Source: Nitrospirota bacterium (GTDB taxonomy: Bacteria; Nitrospirota; Thermodesulfovibrionia; Thermodesulfovibrionales; UBA1546). Taken from it: 12,010 bases of DNA. Below the pieces are notes generated by a model. It worked only from the letters and a program-made list of their open reading frames with translations, ran no database searches and was not told where the DNA came from. Location of the stretch: NCBI GenBank assembly GCA_004298625.1, contig SCSY01000188.1, forward strand, positions 1 to 12,010. Direction: 5' to 3'. Position 1 is the stretch's first letter. Every line of letters begins with the position of its first letter. Below are positions 1 through 7,861 of this stretch, in pieces. The translations under genes and the position numbers were made by a program.

Positions 1-83
1 TTAGGGGTTGGGGGTCAGGGGTTAGTGTCAGAGCGTCAAAGTCTCAATGACCCTGACACTAATTCGTCATTTGTCACTTGTCA
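1..83. repeat. Heptad repeat segment with G-tracts and an inverted repeat
   Basis: Two sets of 7-nt units are visible. TTAGGGG, TTGGGGG and TCAGGGG lie head to tail at 1-21; TTCGTCA, TTTGTCA and CTTGTCA lie head to tail at 63-83. Between them is a perfect 10-bp inverted repeat, TTAGTGTCAG (22-31) and CTGACACTAA (53-62), with a 21-nt loop; GTCAGGG (14-20) is also complementary to CCCTGAC (51-57). The segment stays open in the frame of the condensing enzyme. It looks like intergenic repeat material rather than enzyme-coding sequence. Its left boundary is outside the window. Confidence 0.6.
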
Positions 84-1023
84 ACCGGCGCTCGAACATG
101 CTGGCGTAATTATCGGTTCAAGCAGGGGAGGGATAACAACCATAGAAAACAGCTTAAACCGTTCAAACGGTTCAAACCGTTTAAGACTGTCCCCTTATTT
201 TATGCCGTCAACAGGCATAGGCATGGCTGCATCTTATACAGCTCAGAAAATGGGAATAAAGGGCTACTGCCTTGGCATATCGAATGCCTGCGCATCCGGC
301 ACAAATGCAATAGGCGAGGCATACAGATTAATAAAGTCAGGTTATTCAGGACCTGTTCTTGCAGGAGGAGCAGAGGCTCCGGTATGCAGATTATGCATTG
401 AAGGTTATGGAGCGACAGGCGCATTATCAAAAATTTCAGATTCCTCAGCGAGCAGGCCGTTTGATAAAACAAGGGATGGCTTTGTTCTTTCGGAGGGGGC
501 TTGTGTCCTTGTCCTTGAAGATTACGAGGCGGCATTGAAGAGAGGCGCAAGGATTTACGGCGAGATTATCGGCTACGGAAATACAACAGATGCATTTCAT
601 CAGACGAGGCCTAATTCCGAGGGTGAGGCAGGGGCAATAAGCGCGGCAATAAAGGAAGCGGGCATAAACATTAATGACATTGATTATATTAGCGCGCACG
701 CTACCTCAACTCCGATGGGAGACAAGGCGGAAACAGAGGCAATTGAACGTGTTTTTGGAAAAGGGTCCTATGAGATTCCGGTGAGTTCGATGAAGTCCAT
801 GAGCGGGCATATGCTTTCTGCATCAGGTGCTTTTGAGGCAGCAGTTACATTAATGAGCATGAAAGAAGGGATTATTACCCCTACCTTAAATCTGAAGGAA
901 AAAGATACTGAGTGCGATCTGAATTATGTTACTGAAATTAAAAAAACCGAAATTAAAACTGCTGTTTCCAATTCTTTTGGTTTCGGCGGAGTTAATGCGG
1001 CGCTGGCGCTTAGAAGGATATAA
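1..1023 (+). CDS. Beta-ketoacyl-ACP synthase (KAS I/II, FabF-like), 5' end missing
   Basis: Condensing enzyme that joins malonyl-ACP to an acyl chain in fatty acid or polyketide-type synthesis, in the cytoplasm. Counting from the GTG at 25, the thiolase-fold triad is complete: Cys89 in NACASGTNAIGEA, His225 in SAHATSTPMGD and His262 in KSMSGHM, with Lys257 and the terminal GFGG motif. The FabF-like fold begins near residue 22 (ALEHAGVIIGSSRGG), which corresponds to about residue 90-100 of a roughly 410-residue FabF. The frame is open to base 1, so the gene continues upstream; GTG 25 is probably not the true start. Residues before about 20 are encoded by repeat DNA and do not look like FabF. 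The active-site region resembles stand-alone KAS proteins of lipid or secondary-metabolite clusters more than housekeeping FabF, but this is a weak inference. Whether an intact N-terminus lies upstream in frame cannot be seen. Confidence 0.85.
   Translation, partial: LGVGGQGLVSERQSLNDPDTNSSFVTCQPALEHAGVIIGSSRGGITTIENSLNRSNGSNRLRLSPYFMPSTGIGMAASYTAQKMGIKGYCLGISNACASGTNAIGEAYRLIKSGYSGPVLAGGAEAPVCRLCIEGYGATGALSKISDSSASRPFDKTRDGFVLSEGACVLVLEDYEAALKRGARIYGEIIGYGNTTDAFHQTRPNSEGEAGAISAAIKEAGININDIDYISAHATSTPMGDKAETEAIERVFGKGSYEIPVSSMKSMSGHMLSASGAFEAAVTLMSMKEGIITPTLNLKEKDTECDLNYVTEIKKTEIKTAVSNSFGFGGVNAALALRRI
153..185. repeat. Symmetrical 9-nt-period repeat inside the condensing-enzyme gene
   Basis: Three 7-mers, AACCGTT (157-163), AACGGTT (166-172) and AACCGTT (175-181), are separated by CA dinucleotides and flanked by CTTA (153-156) and TAAG (182-185). 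The middle unit is the reverse complement of its neighbours, so either half can fold as a hairpin. In frame it is read as Asn-Arg-Ser, Asn-Gly-Ser, Asn-Arg-Leu, in the variable loop before the conserved SPYF motif. Confidence 0.6.
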
Positions 1024-1056
1024 CGCAAAACTCAGAGGCCGGAAAGAGCATTTTTC

Positions 1057-1084
1057 TTGACAAGCCGTTGCCTGAAATTATAAA
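1057..1084 (+). promoter_or_regulatory. Sigma70-type promoter for the hyf-like operon
   Basis: A perfect -35 box TTGACA (1057-1062) is followed after 16 bp by TATAAA (1079-1084), a 5/6 match to the -10 consensus. Transcription would start near 1091, giving a leader of about 70 nt before the first gene. It is the only good promoter match seen in the 138-bp gap at 1024-1161. No convincing terminator for the upstream gene and no operator were seen in that gap. Confidence 0.6.
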
Positions 1085-1161
1085 ATTTTAATGCCCATTT
1101 TGGACAAGCTCTTCAAAGTTTTTTAGCGCAGAGAGGCCGAAATATTCAGGATGGCTGAAAA

Positions 1162-3207
1162 ATGATCTTTTTACCAATGAATATAGCATTTTTTTCAATT
1201 TTTCTGCTTTTGCTTGCTGCGGCATTGGCTTTTTTATTTAACCGCAACCAGAAATTTTTGATTGGCGTCTGTTTTTCCATGACAACAATTGCTTCGCTCC
1301 TTATGGTTGCGGCCGGGGGCTGGGCCGTGGGGAAAGGCATTACCAATCAGGTTATCCTGCCCATGGGCCTTCCTGACCTCCTGTTTCATCTCAGGCTGGA
1401 CCCGTTGTCGGGTTTTTTTCTTACGGTCATCGGATTGCTATCGTTTTTTGTCTCGATATACTCTCTCGGTTATGTAAAAGGATTTTTGGGACACAGGTCG
1501 GTGACGAGCCTTATTATATTTTATTGCCTGTTTCTTGCCGGGATGTTTATGGTGGTCCTCGCAGACGATGCGCTTTTTTTCCTTATCTCGTGGGAGGTGA
1601 TGGCTGCGGCATCATATTTTCTGGTGATGTTTGAGGATGAAAAGATCGAAAACAGGAGGGCGGCCTTTCTTTATATTATAGTCGCCCACGTCGGAGCTAT
1701 CGCAATACTTCTGTCATTCGGTGTTATGGCGGGACTTGCCACAGGATTTCAGGGTTTTAGCGGCTATACATTTGATGCAATGCGGGCTACTAACTTTCCA
1801 TTGGGATGGGCAACCGCAGCTTTTTTACTTGCATTTTTCGGTTTTGCCGCAAAGGCAGGCGTTATCCCATTGCACGTCTGGCTGCCTGAGGCTCATCCTG
1901 TTGCGCCGTCAAACGTTTCTGCCTTAATGAGCGGCGTCATGTTAAAGACGGCGATATACGGAATAGTCAGGGTAACTTTTGATTTGATTGGCGTCTTTCC
2001 GTGGTGGTGGGGAGCGATTGTTTTAATATTCGGCCTTGTATCGGCAGTAATGGGAGTTCTTTATGCCCTTATGCAGCACGATTTAAAGAGACTTCTTGCA
2101 TATCACTCTGTCGAGAATATCGGCATTATACTTATCGGCATCGGGCTCGCGATGATTTTCACTTCATATCAGATGCCTTTGCTTGCTGCGCTTGCCCTTA
2201 CAGCAGGACTTTTTCATACGATGAACCATGCAATGTTCAAGGGGCTTCTTTTTATGGGCGCGGGAGCTGTCCTTCATGCAACGCGCGAGCGCAATATGGA
2301 AGAGATGGGCGGCCTTATTCACAAGATGCCGTGGACTGCTGCTTTTTTTCTTATCGGATGCATTTCCATCTCGGCGCTGCCGCCGTTTAACGGATTCGTG
2401 TCGGAGTGGCTTACCTTTCAGGCGTTTCTGCTTTCGCCTTCTTTGCCGAGCCCGCTTTTGAATCTGCTGATTCCGATGGGCGCTGCGCTCCTTGCTCTGA
2501 CAGGCGCTCTGGCTGCCGCATGTTTTGTAAAGGCCTTCGGTGTCACTTTTTTAGGCCATTGGCGCGGTCCTCATAAACCTGATGTCCACGAGGCAGGCTG
2601 GACGATGCGCATAGGAATGATGCTTAGCGCGCTCACATGCCTTGCTCTTGGGGTTTTGCCCACCGTGTTCATAGACTGGATGGATGTATTATCCGAACAG
2701 CTTGTGGGCGCAAAGATTGCTACTTCGGCAACAGGCATCGGGTGGATGTGGCTTACTCCAATTGCACACGAGCGGGCGGCATATTCAGGCCCTATAGTTT
2801 TTGCAGGCATAATGGCAATAGTGGTCATAGCATATATTCTGCTTCATGCGAGGCCCGCAGCCATAAAAAGGGTGCCGATATGGGATTGCGGCTTTGAAAA
2901 GATAACGCAGAGGATGCAATACAATGCTACATCTTTTTCTATGCCGATACGCAGGATATTCGGATTTCTTTTCAGTATAAAAGAACAGGTGAGGCTTGTC
3001 TCACAGTATGGACATAGGGCTTTTCCTAAGAAATTGCATTATCATCTCCGCATAAGAGACCTTTTCTGGGGATGGCTTTATAAGCCGGTTGTTGACGCAA
3101 GCTTCTGGATATCGCGAAAGGTCGGCAGGCTTCAGCAGGGAAAAATACATGTTTACCTTATATATTCTTTCGTAACTATTATAGTGCTGCTGGTGTTTCT
3201 GAGATGA
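1162..3207 (+). CDS. hyfB: HyfB-like membrane antiporter subunit (NuoL/MrpA family)
   Basis: Large membrane subunit of a hydrogenase-4/complex I-like complex, expected to carry one proton- or sodium-translocating channel. At 681 residues it is close to E. coli HyfB (about 670). The antiporter core shows the charged residues expected of the family: Glu145 in the helix with ISWEVM, Lys231 in FAAKAGVIPLHVWLPEAH, Lys262, Lys309 in HDLKRLLAY, and Lys360 in NHAMFKGLLF, plus Glu415 in NGFVSEW. The HyfB-type C-terminal section follows (WDCGFEKITQRMQYNA, then PIRRIFGF) and ends in a last transmembrane helix at about 666-680. ATG 1162 has only a weak GG-rich site upstream; ATG 1177 (five codons later) is a possible alternative. 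It is the first gene of the operon, and its stop overlaps the next ATG by 4 nt. PGAP-style names would call it hydrogenase 4 subunit B, but the large subunit argues against hydrogenase activity. Confidence 0.93.
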   Translation: MIFLPMNIAFFSIFLLLLAAALAFLFNRNQKFLIGVCFSMTTIASLLMVAAGGWAVGKGITNQVILPMGLPDLLFHLRLDPLSGFFLTVIGLLSFFVSIYSLGYVKGFLGHRSVTSLIIFYCLFLAGMFMVVLADDALFFLISWEVMAAASYFLVMFEDEKIENRRAAFLYIIVAHVGAIAILLSFGVMAGLATGFQGFSGYTFDAMRATNFPLGWATAAFLLAFFGFAAKAGVIPLHVWLPEAHPVAPSNVSALMSGVMLKTAIYGIVRVTFDLIGVFPWWWGAIVLIFGLVSAVMGVLYALMQHDLKRLLAYHSVENIGIILIGIGLAMIFTSYQMPLLAALALTAGLFHTMNHAMFKGLLFMGAGAVLHATRERNMEEMGGLIHKMPWTAAFFLIGCISISALPPFNGFVSEWLTFQAFLLSPSLPSPLLNLLIPMGAALLALTGALAAACFVKAFGVTFLGHWRGPHKPDVHEAGWTMRIGMMLSALTCLALGVLPTVFIDWMDVLSEQLVGAKIATSATGIGWMWLTPIAHERAAYSGPIVFAGIMAIVVIAYILLHARPAAIKRVPIWDCGFEKITQRMQYNATSFSMPIRRIFGFLFSIKEQVRLVSQYGHRAFPKKLHYHLRIRDLFWGWLYKPVVDASFWISRKVGRLQQGKIHVYLIYSFVTIIVLLVFLR

Positions 3208-4148
3208 TACTCTATCCGTTCATAATTGAAGTCTTTCAGATACTTCTTGTTCTTGCCGTGGCGCCTGCATTTGCGGGTTGGGTAAAGGCGCTGAAATGCT
3301 GGTCTCAGGGACGCACGTCTCCGGGACTTTTTCAGCCTTATAGGGACATCATAAAGCTTTTTTCAAAAGATGTAGTGCTTGCCGAGAATGCGTCATGGAT
3401 ATTCCGTTTTACGCCTTATCTTGTTTTTGGGGTTTCTGTTCTTGCCGGAGGGATTGTGCCTATGTTGTCGGTGGACCTGCCTCTCGCTGCAACGGCAGAC
3501 GTAATTGCATTAGTCGCGCTTTTTGCCATCGCAAGATTTTTTACTGCCCTTGCAGGAATGGACATTGGCACGGCATTCGGAGGCATGGGTTCAAGCCGCG
3601 AGATGACGATCGCATCCCTGGCCGAGCCTGCAATGCTTATGGCTATATTCACTGTGTCATTGGCGAGCAAGTCTACGTCCCTGTCCCAGATGGTGCAGGT
3701 GATTTACAGCGGCCAGTCTGTCCTCAGGCCTTCCGTTGCATTTGCGCTGCTTGCGTTTATCCTTATTGCGCTCGCCGAGACCGGAAGGATACCCGTTGAC
3801 AATCCCGCAACCCATCTTGAACTTACGATGATACACGAGGCGATGATACTCGAATATTCAGGGAGGCATTTGGCCCTTATCGAATGGGCCGGGATGATGA
3901 AGCTGTTTCTTTTTGTGATGCTGGGGATAGCTGTCTTTGCGCCTTGGGGCATCGCGGCATCCGGCGACCTTACAGCAATACCTGCGGCAGTTCTGTTTAT
4001 GATATTGAAGCTTGCAATAGTGGGAGCCGGCCTTGTATTAATAGAAACAGGTCTCGCAAAGATGAGGCTTTTCAGGCTGACCGAATTTCTCGGGTCTGCC
4101 TTTTTACTGGCAACGCTCGGCATGTTGTCTTACTTTATCCTGGAGTGA
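3204..4148 (+). CDS. hyfC: HyfC/HycD-like membrane subunit (NuoH family)
   Basis: NuoH-like membrane protein that connects the peripheral arm to the antiporter subunits; 314 residues, against about 307-322 for HycD and HyfC. Family motifs are in order: GRTSPGLFQPYRDIIKLFSK (about 36-55), GGMGSSREM (126-134), AETGRIPVDNPATHLE (191-206) and HEAMILEYSG (211-220). The acidic and Arg residues of these loops line the cavity at the arm junction in complex I and are retained. About eight hydrophobic helices are visible. The start overlaps the hyfB stop in an ATGA, pointing to translational coupling; no strong Shine-Dalgarno precedes it. It ends 1 nt before the next start. Confidence 0.94.
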   Translation: MILYPFIIEVFQILLVLAVAPAFAGWVKALKCWSQGRTSPGLFQPYRDIIKLFSKDVVLAENASWIFRFTPYLVFGVSVLAGGIVPMLSVDLPLAATADVIALVALFAIARFFTALAGMDIGTAFGGMGSSREMTIASLAEPAMLMAIFTVSLASKSTSLSQMVQVIYSGQSVLRPSVAFALLAFILIALAETGRIPVDNPATHLELTMIHEAMILEYSGRHLALIEWAGMMKLFLFVMLGIAVFAPWGIAASGDLTAIPAAVLFMILKLAIVGAGLVLIETGLAKMRLFRLTEFLGSAFLLATLGMLSYFILE

Positions 4149-4149
4149 T

Positions 4150-4815
4150 ATGAATACAAGTCTTGCGGCAAACATAAACAGTTTTCTTGCTGCGATGGTG
4201 CTACTTACGGCCTTCGGCATGCTTGTTCAAAGAAGGATGTACGGCCTGATACACCTGTTCGCATGGCAGGGTTTTTTTCTTTCCATAAGCACGGCAATAG
4301 TCGGTTTTGTGGCCGGGGCGCACCATCTTTATATATCTTCCATCCTAACGTTGTCTTTGAAGGTTATTCTTTTGCCCTATATCCTTCATATCCTCATACA
4401 GCGTTTGAAAATTCATAAAGAGGTGGAAACTATTGTAAATGTTCCCATGACAATGATGATAGGCATAGCCCTTGTTATTTTCTCGTATCACCTGACCGCG
4501 CCTGTCAGGGAGCTGTCAACTCTTATGACCAGGTCCACGCTTGCAGTGGCGCTCGCTACGGTTCTGCTTGGACTTCTGATGATGATAACAAGGAGACATG
4601 CAGTTACCCAGATAATCGGGTTTCTTGCAATGGAAAACGGCCTTTTCTTTGCGGCCACGAGCGCGACTTACGGCATGCCGCTTGTTGTGGAACTCGGCGT
4701 TGCGCTCGACATACTGATTGCGGCATTCATATTCGGGATATTCTTTTTCCATATTCATACCACTTTTGACAGCCTGGATGTAGATCAGATGGCAAGATTG
4801 AAAGAGGAGGACTGA
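4150..4815 (+). CDS. hyfE: HyfE-like membrane subunit (NuoK-like C-terminal half)
   Basis: Small hydrophobic subunit, 221 residues (E. coli HyfE about 216), with six or seven predicted helices. The C-terminal half matches the NuoK-related part of HyfE: QIIGFLAMENGLFF with Glu162, then ELGVALDILIAAFIFGIFFF with Glu181. Glu residues in these positions are part of the polar axis through the membrane arm of related complexes. GGAG at 4142-4145 precedes the ATG by 4 nt and lies in the end of hyfC. No separate NuoJ-like gene is present, as expected for HyfE-type complexes. Confidence 0.9.
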   Translation: MNTSLAANINSFLAAMVLLTAFGMLVQRRMYGLIHLFAWQGFFLSISTAIVGFVAGAHHLYISSILTLSLKVILLPYILHILIQRLKIHKEVETIVNVPMTMMIGIALVIFSYHLTAPVRELSTLMTRSTLAVALATVLLGLLMMITRRHAVTQIIGFLAMENGLFFAATSATYGMPLVVELGVALDILIAAFIFGIFFFHIHTTFDSLDVDQMARLKEED

Positions 4816-4817
4816 GG

Positions 4818-6266
4818 ATGCCGCTGCTGATTTTGTTGAGTGTGCCTTTGTTTGCGTCTTTGGTTCTTGCATTTATCGGCGACAGGAAGTATGCGCCTGA
4901 AATAAATATTTTTGGTTCGGCGGCTACCTTTGCCGCAGGGGTTAGTCTTGCATTAGACGTCTATGCTAACGGCCCTATGCTTGCCGGGGGGAAATTTTTC
5001 TTTGTTGATGCGTTCAACGTATATCTGGCTGTTTTAACTTCATTTGTCTCTATGACCACTGCCATCTTCAGCAGGAGATATATGAGGAAGGAAAGGGAGC
5101 ACGGCCGCGTAGGACCCATCAGGATGCGTTTTTATCATGCGATGTTCCAGTTGTTTATTTTTGCAATGCTGCTTTGTCTTCTGACGAATAATGTTGGTGT
5201 TCTATGGATAGCAATGGAACTCGCCACATTGTCTACAGTGCTGCTCGTCTCTTTATATCGCACGCCTTCGGCAATAGAGGCTGCATGGAAATATTTTATA
5301 CTCTGCGGTGTCGGCATCGCCCTTGCGCTTTTCGGCACTGTGCTGCTTTATTTTGCCGCAGAAAAAGTTCTTGGCGAGGGAGGCGAGGCATTGCTTTGGA
5401 CCAATCTCAGTCAGGTAAGCGGCAAACTCGAACCAACCGTGCTGTCACTTGCGTTTGTATTTTTGATGGTCGGTTACGGCACTAAGGTGGGGCTTGTGCC
5501 TGTCCATAACTGGCTTCCGGATGCTCACAGCGAAGGCCCTACGCCTATTTCCGCGGTGCTTTCCGGACTTCTTCTGAATGTCGCGCTTTATGCGCTTGTG
5601 AGGTGCAAGGTGCTTGTTGACGGCTCAACAGGAACACATCACGCCGGCGACATAATGATGGGTTTCGGGCTTCTTTCGATTATCGTTGCTGCTTTTTCCC
5701 TGCTCAGGCAAAAGGATATAAAACGCATGTTTGCATACTCATCTATCGAGCACATGGGAATCGCGACCTTTGCATTTGGTCTTGGAGGCCCGATTGCAAC
5801 TTTCGGCGCTCTGCTTCATATGCTTGTCCACAGCCTTACAAAATCATCCATATTTTTTACAGTCGGTCATGCCTCGCAGATGCACTCTACACAGGAGATG
5901 GACAGGATAAAGGGGCTTATCAGGGGAAATCCATTAGTAGGGTGGGGGTTGATGTTCGGGGTGATGGCGATTGTAGGCATGCCGCCTTTTGGAGTTTTTA
6001 CGAGCGAGTTTTTGATTCTTACTGCGACAATAAAAGATGCGCCTTTTTTAACGCCCTTTCTTTTGCTTGGTTTTGGAGTTGCATTTGCAGCGTTGTTCAG
6101 GAGGGTGCAGCCTATGGTAACAGGGCCTGCGCCTTCATATCAGCGTCCGATTAAGGCAGCTCACATTCCGGTGATATTCCACATGGCGCTGGTTCTTGCC
6201 ATCGGAATTTATATGCCTGATTTTCTTAACCAGTGGTTTCACAGGGCCGTGGAGTTATTAAAATGA
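4818..6266 (+). CDS. hyfF: HyfF-like membrane antiporter subunit (NuoN/MrpD family)
   Basis: Second antiporter-like pumping subunit, 482 residues (E. coli HyfF about 526). Channel residues expected of the family are present: Glu134 in WIAMELATLS, Lys223 in YGTKVGLVPVHNWLPDAH, Lys302 in KDIKRMFAYSSIEHMG and Lys342 in HSLTKSSIFF, with Glu397 in FTSEF replacing the C-terminal Lys of some relatives. SSIEHMGI and MPPFGVFTSEF are typical of HyfF. The start has a consensus AGGAGG (4805-4810) 7 nt upstream, the best Shine-Dalgarno in the operon, 2 nt after the hyfE stop. HyfD, a third antiporter-type subunit of E. coli hydrogenase 4, has no counterpart here, so two pumping subunits are predicted rather than three. 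Confidence 0.93.
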   Translation: MPLLILLSVPLFASLVLAFIGDRKYAPEINIFGSAATFAAGVSLALDVYANGPMLAGGKFFFVDAFNVYLAVLTSFVSMTTAIFSRRYMRKEREHGRVGPIRMRFYHAMFQLFIFAMLLCLLTNNVGVLWIAMELATLSTVLLVSLYRTPSAIEAAWKYFILCGVGIALALFGTVLLYFAAEKVLGEGGEALLWTNLSQVSGKLEPTVLSLAFVFLMVGYGTKVGLVPVHNWLPDAHSEGPTPISAVLSGLLLNVALYALVRCKVLVDGSTGTHHAGDIMMGFGLLSIIVAAFSLLRQKDIKRMFAYSSIEHMGIATFAFGLGGPIATFGALLHMLVHSLTKSSIFFTVGHASQMHSTQEMDRIKGLIRGNPLVGWGLMFGVMAIVGMPPFGVFTSEFLILTATIKDAPFLTPFLLLGFGVAFAALFRRVQPMVTGPAPSYQRPIKAAHIPVIFHMALVLAIGIYMPDFLNQWFHRAVELLK

Positions 6267-7861
6267 ATGAGTTGCGTGAAATAAATAAGTTAAGAGATAT
6301 CATAGCCGCATTATTTGGTTCTGATGCAAAAAAAGAAGAGGGTCAATACCCGCTTTCCGTATTGACATATATTCTGCCGAGAGAAAAATTTGCCGACGCA
6401 GCCAGGGCATTAAAAAAGGCTTATGCCCTGCTTGCCGCTGAGTGGGCTACGGATGAGACGTCTTTCGGAAGGGGATTCGGCATATTTGCATGCTACAGAA
6501 AAGGCAGCGAGTATCTGATCGTTAAAGTCAATGTTCCTCTCGAAGACCCCACTTTCCCGAGCCTCTCAAAGCATTTTGTGCCTGCCTACAGGTTTGAGCG
6601 GCAGATACAAAGCCTGATGGGTATAACTCCGGTTGGAAATCCTGATGCAAGGCCCTGGATAAAATTTGAAGACTGGCCTCAGGACGCATGGCCTCTCAGA
6701 AAAGCCTTTAATGCGTCTAAACCATTGCCGAGGGTTGAGGGTGAATATAAATGGGTTAAGGCAGAGGGCGAGGGAGTATATGAGATACCTGTCGGGCCTG
6801 TTCACGCCGGGATTATCGAGCCCGGTCATTTCCGTTTTCAGGCGGTTGGAGAGGATATAATAAATCTTGAAGAACGGCTCGGATATGTCCACAAAGGGAT
6901 TGAAAAGAAGTTCGAGTCTATGTCATGGGAAAATGGAGCAAGGCTTGCGGGAAGGGTGTCAGGTGATACGACTGTTGCCCACAGCATTGCTTATTGCATG
7001 GCGCTGGAGGCTATGACAGGATGCAAGCTGCCTGAAAGGGCGCACTGGCTTCGCGCGATTTTTCTTGAAAGGGAACGCATAGCAAACCATCTGGGTGACA
7101 TAGGCGCAATTTGCAATGACGCTGCATTTTCATTCATGCTCTATCAGCTTTCGCGGCTGAGGGAGCTGATCCTTCGCACGAACTATAAGCTTTTTGGTCA
7201 CAGGTTTATTATGGACAAGGTTATTCCCGGCGGAGTTGCGGTTGACATAGATTCAACCGGCAAGAAAGAGATGCTTTCGGAGCTTGATAATATATCGAAG
7301 GATTTCGAGAAGCTGGTTGTTATATACGAAGAGAGTCCGTCTCTCGAAGACAGGGTCAGGGATACAGGCATTCTCCGGCCTGAGCGCGCGCGTGAGCTAT
7401 GTGTTGTCGGAATAGCTGCGAGGGCAAGCGGGCTTAATCTCGATTGCAGGATATTTAATCCCTTTCCTCCGTATGACCGGCATGACCGCATCGAACTGGG
7501 CGTTCCTGTTCTTATTACAGGCGATGTTCATGCGAGGGCGTGGGTGAGGATACAGGAGATTCGGGAATCCATTCGTATTACCCGCTATATGCTTGAAAAT
7601 TTTCCCGATGGGGAGATTATTTCATCTTTCACCCGGCCTTCTCCCGGAATCTCAGGATTTGCTGCAGTTGAAGGTTGGCGCGGAGAGATTATTTACTGGC
7701 TTCAGGCAGGGCCAAAAGGTGAAATAAACAGGTGCATGGTCAGGGACCCGTCCAGCGTGAACTGGCTCGGTCTTGAGCAGGCGATACCAGGAAACATTGT
7801 TCCTGATTTTCCGCTCTGCAATAAAAGCTTTAACCAGTCTTATTCAGGGCATGACCTATGA
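6263..7861 (+). CDS. hyfG: HyfG-like large subunit (NuoC-NuoD fusion) without Ni-Fe ligands
   Basis: Peripheral-arm subunit of 532 residues: a NuoC-like (30 kDa) domain at about 25-135, then a NuoD/large-subunit domain from IPVGPVHAGIIEPGHFRF (175-192) to the end. The start chosen is ATG 6263, which overlaps the hyfF stop (ATGA) and has GGAG at 6251-6254; a GTG at 6233 would extend into hyfF without an added ribosome site. The first nickel-binding motif of group 4 hydrogenases (RVCGICG in HycE) reads RVSGDTT (231-237), so both cysteines are lost. The C-terminal DPCxxC aligns with FPLCNK (516-521): a lone Cys519 and no pair. No cleavable tail after a CxxC is present, so maturation by a HycI-type protease is not expected. 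This fits the Ehr (energy-converting hydrogenase-related) class; a functional hydrogenase is unlikely. Substrate unknown. Confidence 0.9.
   Translation: MNELREINKLRDIIAALFGSDAKKEEGQYPLSVLTYILPREKFADAARALKKAYALLAAEWATDETSFGRGFGIFACYRKGSEYLIVKVNVPLEDPTFPSLSKHFVPAYRFERQIQSLMGITPVGNPDARPWIKFEDWPQDAWPLRKAFNASKPLPRVEGEYKWVKAEGEGVYEIPVGPVHAGIIEPGHFRFQAVGEDIINLEERLGYVHKGIEKKFESMSWENGARLAGRVSGDTTVAHSIAYCMALEAMTGCKLPERAHWLRAIFLERERIANHLGDIGAICNDAAFSFMLYQLSRLRELILRTNYKLFGHRFIMDKVIPGGVAVDIDSTGKKEMLSELDNISKDFEKLVVIYEESPSLEDRVRDTGILRPERARELCVVGIAARASGLNLDCRIFNPFPPYDRHDRIELGVPVLITGDVHARAWVRIQEIRESIRITRYMLENFPDGEIISSFTRPSPGISGFAAVEGWRGEIIYWLQAGPKGEINRCMVRDPSSVNWLGLEQAIPGNIVPDFPLCNKSFNQSYSGHDL

Noticed and set aside
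1091..1126. Eleven-codon reading frame in the leader of the operon (MPILDKLFKVF).
   Set aside because: No ribosome site, and the ATG falls at the predicted transcription start; no attenuator structure was seen.
1034..1139. Direct repeat AGAGGCCG at 1034-1041 and 1132-1139 flanking the operon promoter.
   Set aside because: Eight base pairs, not symmetrical, 98 bp apart; too short to argue for an operator without further copies.
2571..2828. Antisense and alternate-frame open reading frames within the hyf-like genes, hisD and others.
   Set aside because: They shadow well-recognised genes, lack ribosome sites and resemble no family.
6233..6262. Upstream GTG start for the large subunit, adding ten residues.
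   Set aside because: It would lie within hyfF and adds non-family sequence; ATG 6263 has the ATGA overlap and a GGAG site like its neighbours.
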